Source: Pseudomonadota bacterium (GTDB lineage: Bacteria > Desulfobacterota > Desulfobacteria > Desulfobacterales > Desulfosarcinaceae). Taken from it: a DNA stretch of 25,327 bases. Positions 22,915-25,327 of this stretch are shown here, one piece after another. Both the position numbers and the translations under genes were made by a program. The notes under the pieces are model-generated. The model searched no databases. It had not been told where the DNA came from and saw only the letters and a program-made list of their open reading frames with translations. The stretch's first letter is position 1, and the number at the start of each line of letters is the position of its first letter. The stretch is taken from contig JAEYRZ010000103.1 of assembly GCA_023435265.1 (NCBI GenBank), positions 1 through 25,327 on the forward strand, read 5' to 3'.

Positions 22915-25311
22915 ATGCAGACCCCACGCGAACTCATGCCCGACGAACTCCGAACCCGTTGCGACCCGTCCGTGTTCACATTCGCCAGCACGGCCGAACT
23001 GCCCCCCCTGGAGGAAGTGATCGGCCAGGACCGGGCGGTCCAGGCGATCCGCTTCGGCCTCAACATGCCCAGTGCGGGCTACCATATCTTCGTGACCGGC
23101 ACCGAGGGCACCGGCAAGACGACCATCGTGCAGGATATCGTCCTGGCCCACGCCCGCGGGCTCCCGACACCACCGGACTGGTGCATGGTCAACAACTTTC
23201 AGGATGAGTTCCGGCCCAGGACCGTCTGCCTGCCCAGCGGCAAGGCCGGAGTATTCGCCCGGCAGATTCAGCGCCTGATCGACGGCCTCAGGGAGCGGTT
23301 TCCGCAGGCTTTCGAGGAAAATGCTTTCGTGGCCCGCAAAGAGGAGATCGAACGACACTTCGCGGCACAGGAACAGACCCTTTTTCAGGCCCTGGAAGCA
23401 ACCGCCGCCGAGCATCAGGTCGGCCTGCACAAGACCACCACCGGCATACAGCCCATCGCCCTTGCGGACGGGCAGCCCCTGACCCGCGAGGCGTTCGATG
23501 CCCTTGCCGATGCGCAGCGGCAAACGATCGAATCCGCGCTTGAAGTCGTGCGCAGCCGGACCGAAGAAACGGTGCGTGAAATCCGCAAAATCCGGCAGGC
23601 TTCGGCCCGCGAACTGGAAAAGATCTACGCCCAGGTGGCCCGCTTCGTGGTACGCGACCGGCTGGCGCTGGTCCGCGAAGAGTATGAGGAGTGGCCCGAA
23701 GTGATCGATTATCTGGAAGCGCTGCAGGAAGATATCGTCGAAAATATCGGCCTCTTCCTGCAATCCGAGCACGAGGAGCAGGACGGCGGAGAAGAAGCTG
23801 CCGGGCCGCAGCCTTCTTTGCGCCGCTACCTGATCAATGTGCTCGTGGACCGCCGGAAAACATCGGGCGCCCCCGTGGTCTTCGAGCCCAACCCGACCTA
23901 CCACAACCTCTTCGGCTGGATCGACAAGCGCGCCATAATGGGCACGCTGGAGACCGACTTCGGCATGGTGCAGGCCGGTTCGCTGCTGCAGGCCAACGGT
24001 GGCTTTCTGGTTATGGAAATCGAACCGCTGTTGATGAACCCGCTGGTCTGGGATGGTTTGAAGCGCGCCCTGGTCAACAAACAGCTTTATATCGAGGATG
24101 CGCCCGGCAGCAGCCCGGCGACCGCCTCGCTGCGGCCCAATCCCATCGATCTGGAAGTCAAGGTGATTCTGATCGGCGGCTACGAGCCTTTCGAACTGCT
24201 TCAGAATTACGACCTCAAATTCAACAAGATCTTCAAAGTCCGCGCCGACTTCGATTACGAGGTGCCGCGCACCGAGCAGACGGTTGACCGGTACGCCCAC
24301 TTTATCGCCCGCGTGTGCCGCGAGGGGAACCTGCTGCACTTCACGCCTTCGGGGGTGGCGGCCGTCGTGGAGTTCGGCCAGAAGAGCGTCTCGCACCAGC
24401 ATCGACTTTCGCTGCGCTTCGGACCCATCACGGGACTGATCAAGGAAGCCGAGTACTGGGCGCGCCAGGAAGGCACCCCGCTGGTGGAGGACCGCCATGT
24501 CTACCGCGCCTTCGACGCGTACCGCTTCCGCTACAATTTGTATGAAGAGAAGATGCAGAATGCCTGCCTGGAGGGAAGTATCCTGGTGGATGTGTCCGGC
24601 GCCGTAATTGGCCAGGTCAATGCCCTGGTCGTTCACCAGATGGGCGACTTTTCTTTCGGGCGGCCGTCGCGCATCACCGCCGAAGTCTTCATGGGCAAAC
24701 AGGGCGTGATCAATATCGAACGCGAGGCCCGGCTGAGCGGCAACACCCACGACAAGGGCGTATTGATCCTCTCCGGCTACCTGGGCCGCACCTTTGCCCG
24801 CACCCGGCCCCTGAGCCTTTCGGTGAGCATCACGTTCGAGCAGAGCTATGGCGAAGTCGACGGCGACAGTGCATCATCCACCGAGCTTTATGCCATTCTC
24901 TCCAGCCTGGCCGAAGTCCCCGTGCGGCAGGGCATCGCAGTGACCGGCTCGGTCAACCAGAAAGGCGAAATCCAGGCCATCGGCGGCGTCAACCAGAAGA
25001 TCGAGGGATTTTTCGATTTGTGCAGGGTGCGCGGGCTGACCGGCGATCAGGGCGTGATGATCCCGCGCGCCAACGTTCAGAATCTGATGCTCAAGAAAGA
25101 GGTGATCGACGCCGTTGCAGCCCGGCGTTTTCACATCTACGCCGTGGCCGACATCGGCGAGGGCATCGAAATCCTGAGCGGCATGCCGGCGGGAACGCCA
25201 GATGCTCAGGGCCGCTTCGCCGAAGGCACCCTTTATCACCTGGTCCAGCGGCGACTGGACGACTTGTTCGCTCAGGCCCTGAAATGGCATGCCGCCACGG
25301 CCGGATTGTAG
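22915..25311 (+). CDS. LonB-like ATP-dependent protease (AAA_32 / Lon_C)
   Basis: A 798-residue cytoplasmic protease of the bacterial LonB-like family (COG1067), which couples ATP hydrolysis to breakdown of proteins. The ATPase part has a Walker A at 62-69 (GTEGTGKT) and a hydrophobic Walker-B-like strand GGFLVMEIEPLL (362-373) without the usual Asp-Glu pair. A long helical insert with coiled coil lies between (about 110-290). The C-terminal domain is the Lon peptidase: VDGDSASS with catalytic S652 and GGVNQKIEGFF with catalytic K695, the Ser-Lys dyad. AGGA lies about 10 bases before the ATG; ATG 22936 is an alternative. There is no N-terminal LAN substrate-binding domain of classical Lon and no visible membrane segment. 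It is likely co-transcribed with the kinase upstream. The stop lies 16 bases from the window edge. Confidence 0.94.
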   Translation: MQTPRELMPDELRTRCDPSVFTFASTAELPPLEEVIGQDRAVQAIRFGLNMPSAGYHIFVTGTEGTGKTTIVQDIVLAHARGLPTPPDWCMVNNFQDEFRPRTVCLPSGKAGVFARQIQRLIDGLRERFPQAFEENAFVARKEEIERHFAAQEQTLFQALEATAAEHQVGLHKTTTGIQPIALADGQPLTREAFDALADAQRQTIESALEVVRSRTEETVREIRKIRQASARELEKIYAQVARFVVRDRLALVREEYEEWPEVIDYLEALQEDIVENIGLFLQSEHEEQDGGEEAAGPQPSLRRYLINVLVDRRKTSGAPVVFEPNPTYHNLFGWIDKRAIMGTLETDFGMVQAGSLLQANGGFLVMEIEPLLMNPLVWDGLKRALVNKQLYIEDAPGSSPATASLRPNPIDLEVKVILIGGYEPFELLQNYDLKFNKIFKVRADFDYEVPRTEQTVDRYAHFIARVCREGNLLHFTPSGVAAVVEFGQKSVSHQHRLSLRFGPITGLIKEAEYWARQEGTPLVEDRHVYRAFDAYRFRYNLYEEKMQNACLEGSILVDVSGAVIGQVNALVVHQMGDFSFGRPSRITAEVFMGKQGVINIEREARLSGNTHDKGVLILSGYLGRTFARTRPLSLSVSITFEQSYGEVDGDSASSTELYAILSSLAEVPVRQGIAVTGSVNQKGEIQAIGGVNQKIEGFFDLCRVRGLTGDQGVMIPRANVQNLMLKKEVIDAVAARRFHIYAVADIGEGIEILSGMPAGTPDAQGRFAEGTLYHLVQRRLDDLFAQALKWHAATAGL

Positions 25312-25327
25312 AAACGCCGGCGTGCCA

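Noticed and set aside
22756..24750. 664-codon minus-strand open frame opposite the protease
   Set aside because: Overlaps the Walker A and peptidase domains of the real gene; no motifs of its own.

Overview
The window is GC-rich, densely coded bacterial chromosome with short gaps, mixed strands and clear Shine-Dalgarno sites. It resembles a free-living anaerobic or facultative Desulfobacterota (delta-proteobacterial) genome. The basis is the combination of a C_GCAxxG_C_C protein, a cysteine-rich MarR regulator, an amphi-Trp protein, a YkgJ-type cysteine-cluster protein, a zinc-binding (CZB) chemoreceptor, soluble PAS kinases of the AHDFNN type and a LonB-like protease. This taxonomic guess is inference. 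I see no rRNA, tRNA, CRISPR array, insertion sequence or phage gene.

Layout. 1-1099: a minus-strand operon of a cysteine-rich MarR regulator followed by a C_GCAxxG_C_C redox-type protein that runs off the left edge, with a well-formed promoter and operator. 1172-4369: a SPOR-NlpC/P60 lipoprotein, then a chemoreceptor with a duplicated CZB sensor and a likely sigma-28 promoter. 4382-5681: a minus-strand pair of a radical SAM enzyme and an amphi-Trp protein. 5682-5995: an intergenic stretch with nested inverted repeats. 5996-8646: YceH (+), then SlyD-like isomerase, YkgJ-like protein and a Cu/Zn-type superoxide dismutase (all -). 8968-13295: a TIM-barrel isomerase/epimerase, a three-PAS hybrid histidine kinase and a CitE/malyl-CoA-lyase-type enzyme (+). 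13383-17381: a BTAD regulator fused to an alpha/beta hydrolase (-), divergent from a GNAT acetyltransferase and a PLP-dependent decarboxylase (+). 17449-20770: an SDR oxidoreductase (-), a repeat-bearing gap, and an MFS transporter plus methyltransferase (+). 20797-25311: a LysE-type exporter (-), a soluble PAS histidine kinase and a LonB-like protease (+).

How the genes may work together. Sensing dominates: one chemoreceptor, two soluble PAS kinases, a thiol-rich MarR and a one-component regulator carrying a hydrolase domain. The most unusual items are the BTAD-hydrolase regulator facing an amine-producing/acetyltransferase pair, a SodC whose fourth copper histidine is a serine although the zinc site is intact, and a chemoreceptor with one complete and one decayed CZB zinc module. 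Most of the rest is ordinary housekeeping or metabolic content. All functions are read from sequence motifs alone; no database search was possible.
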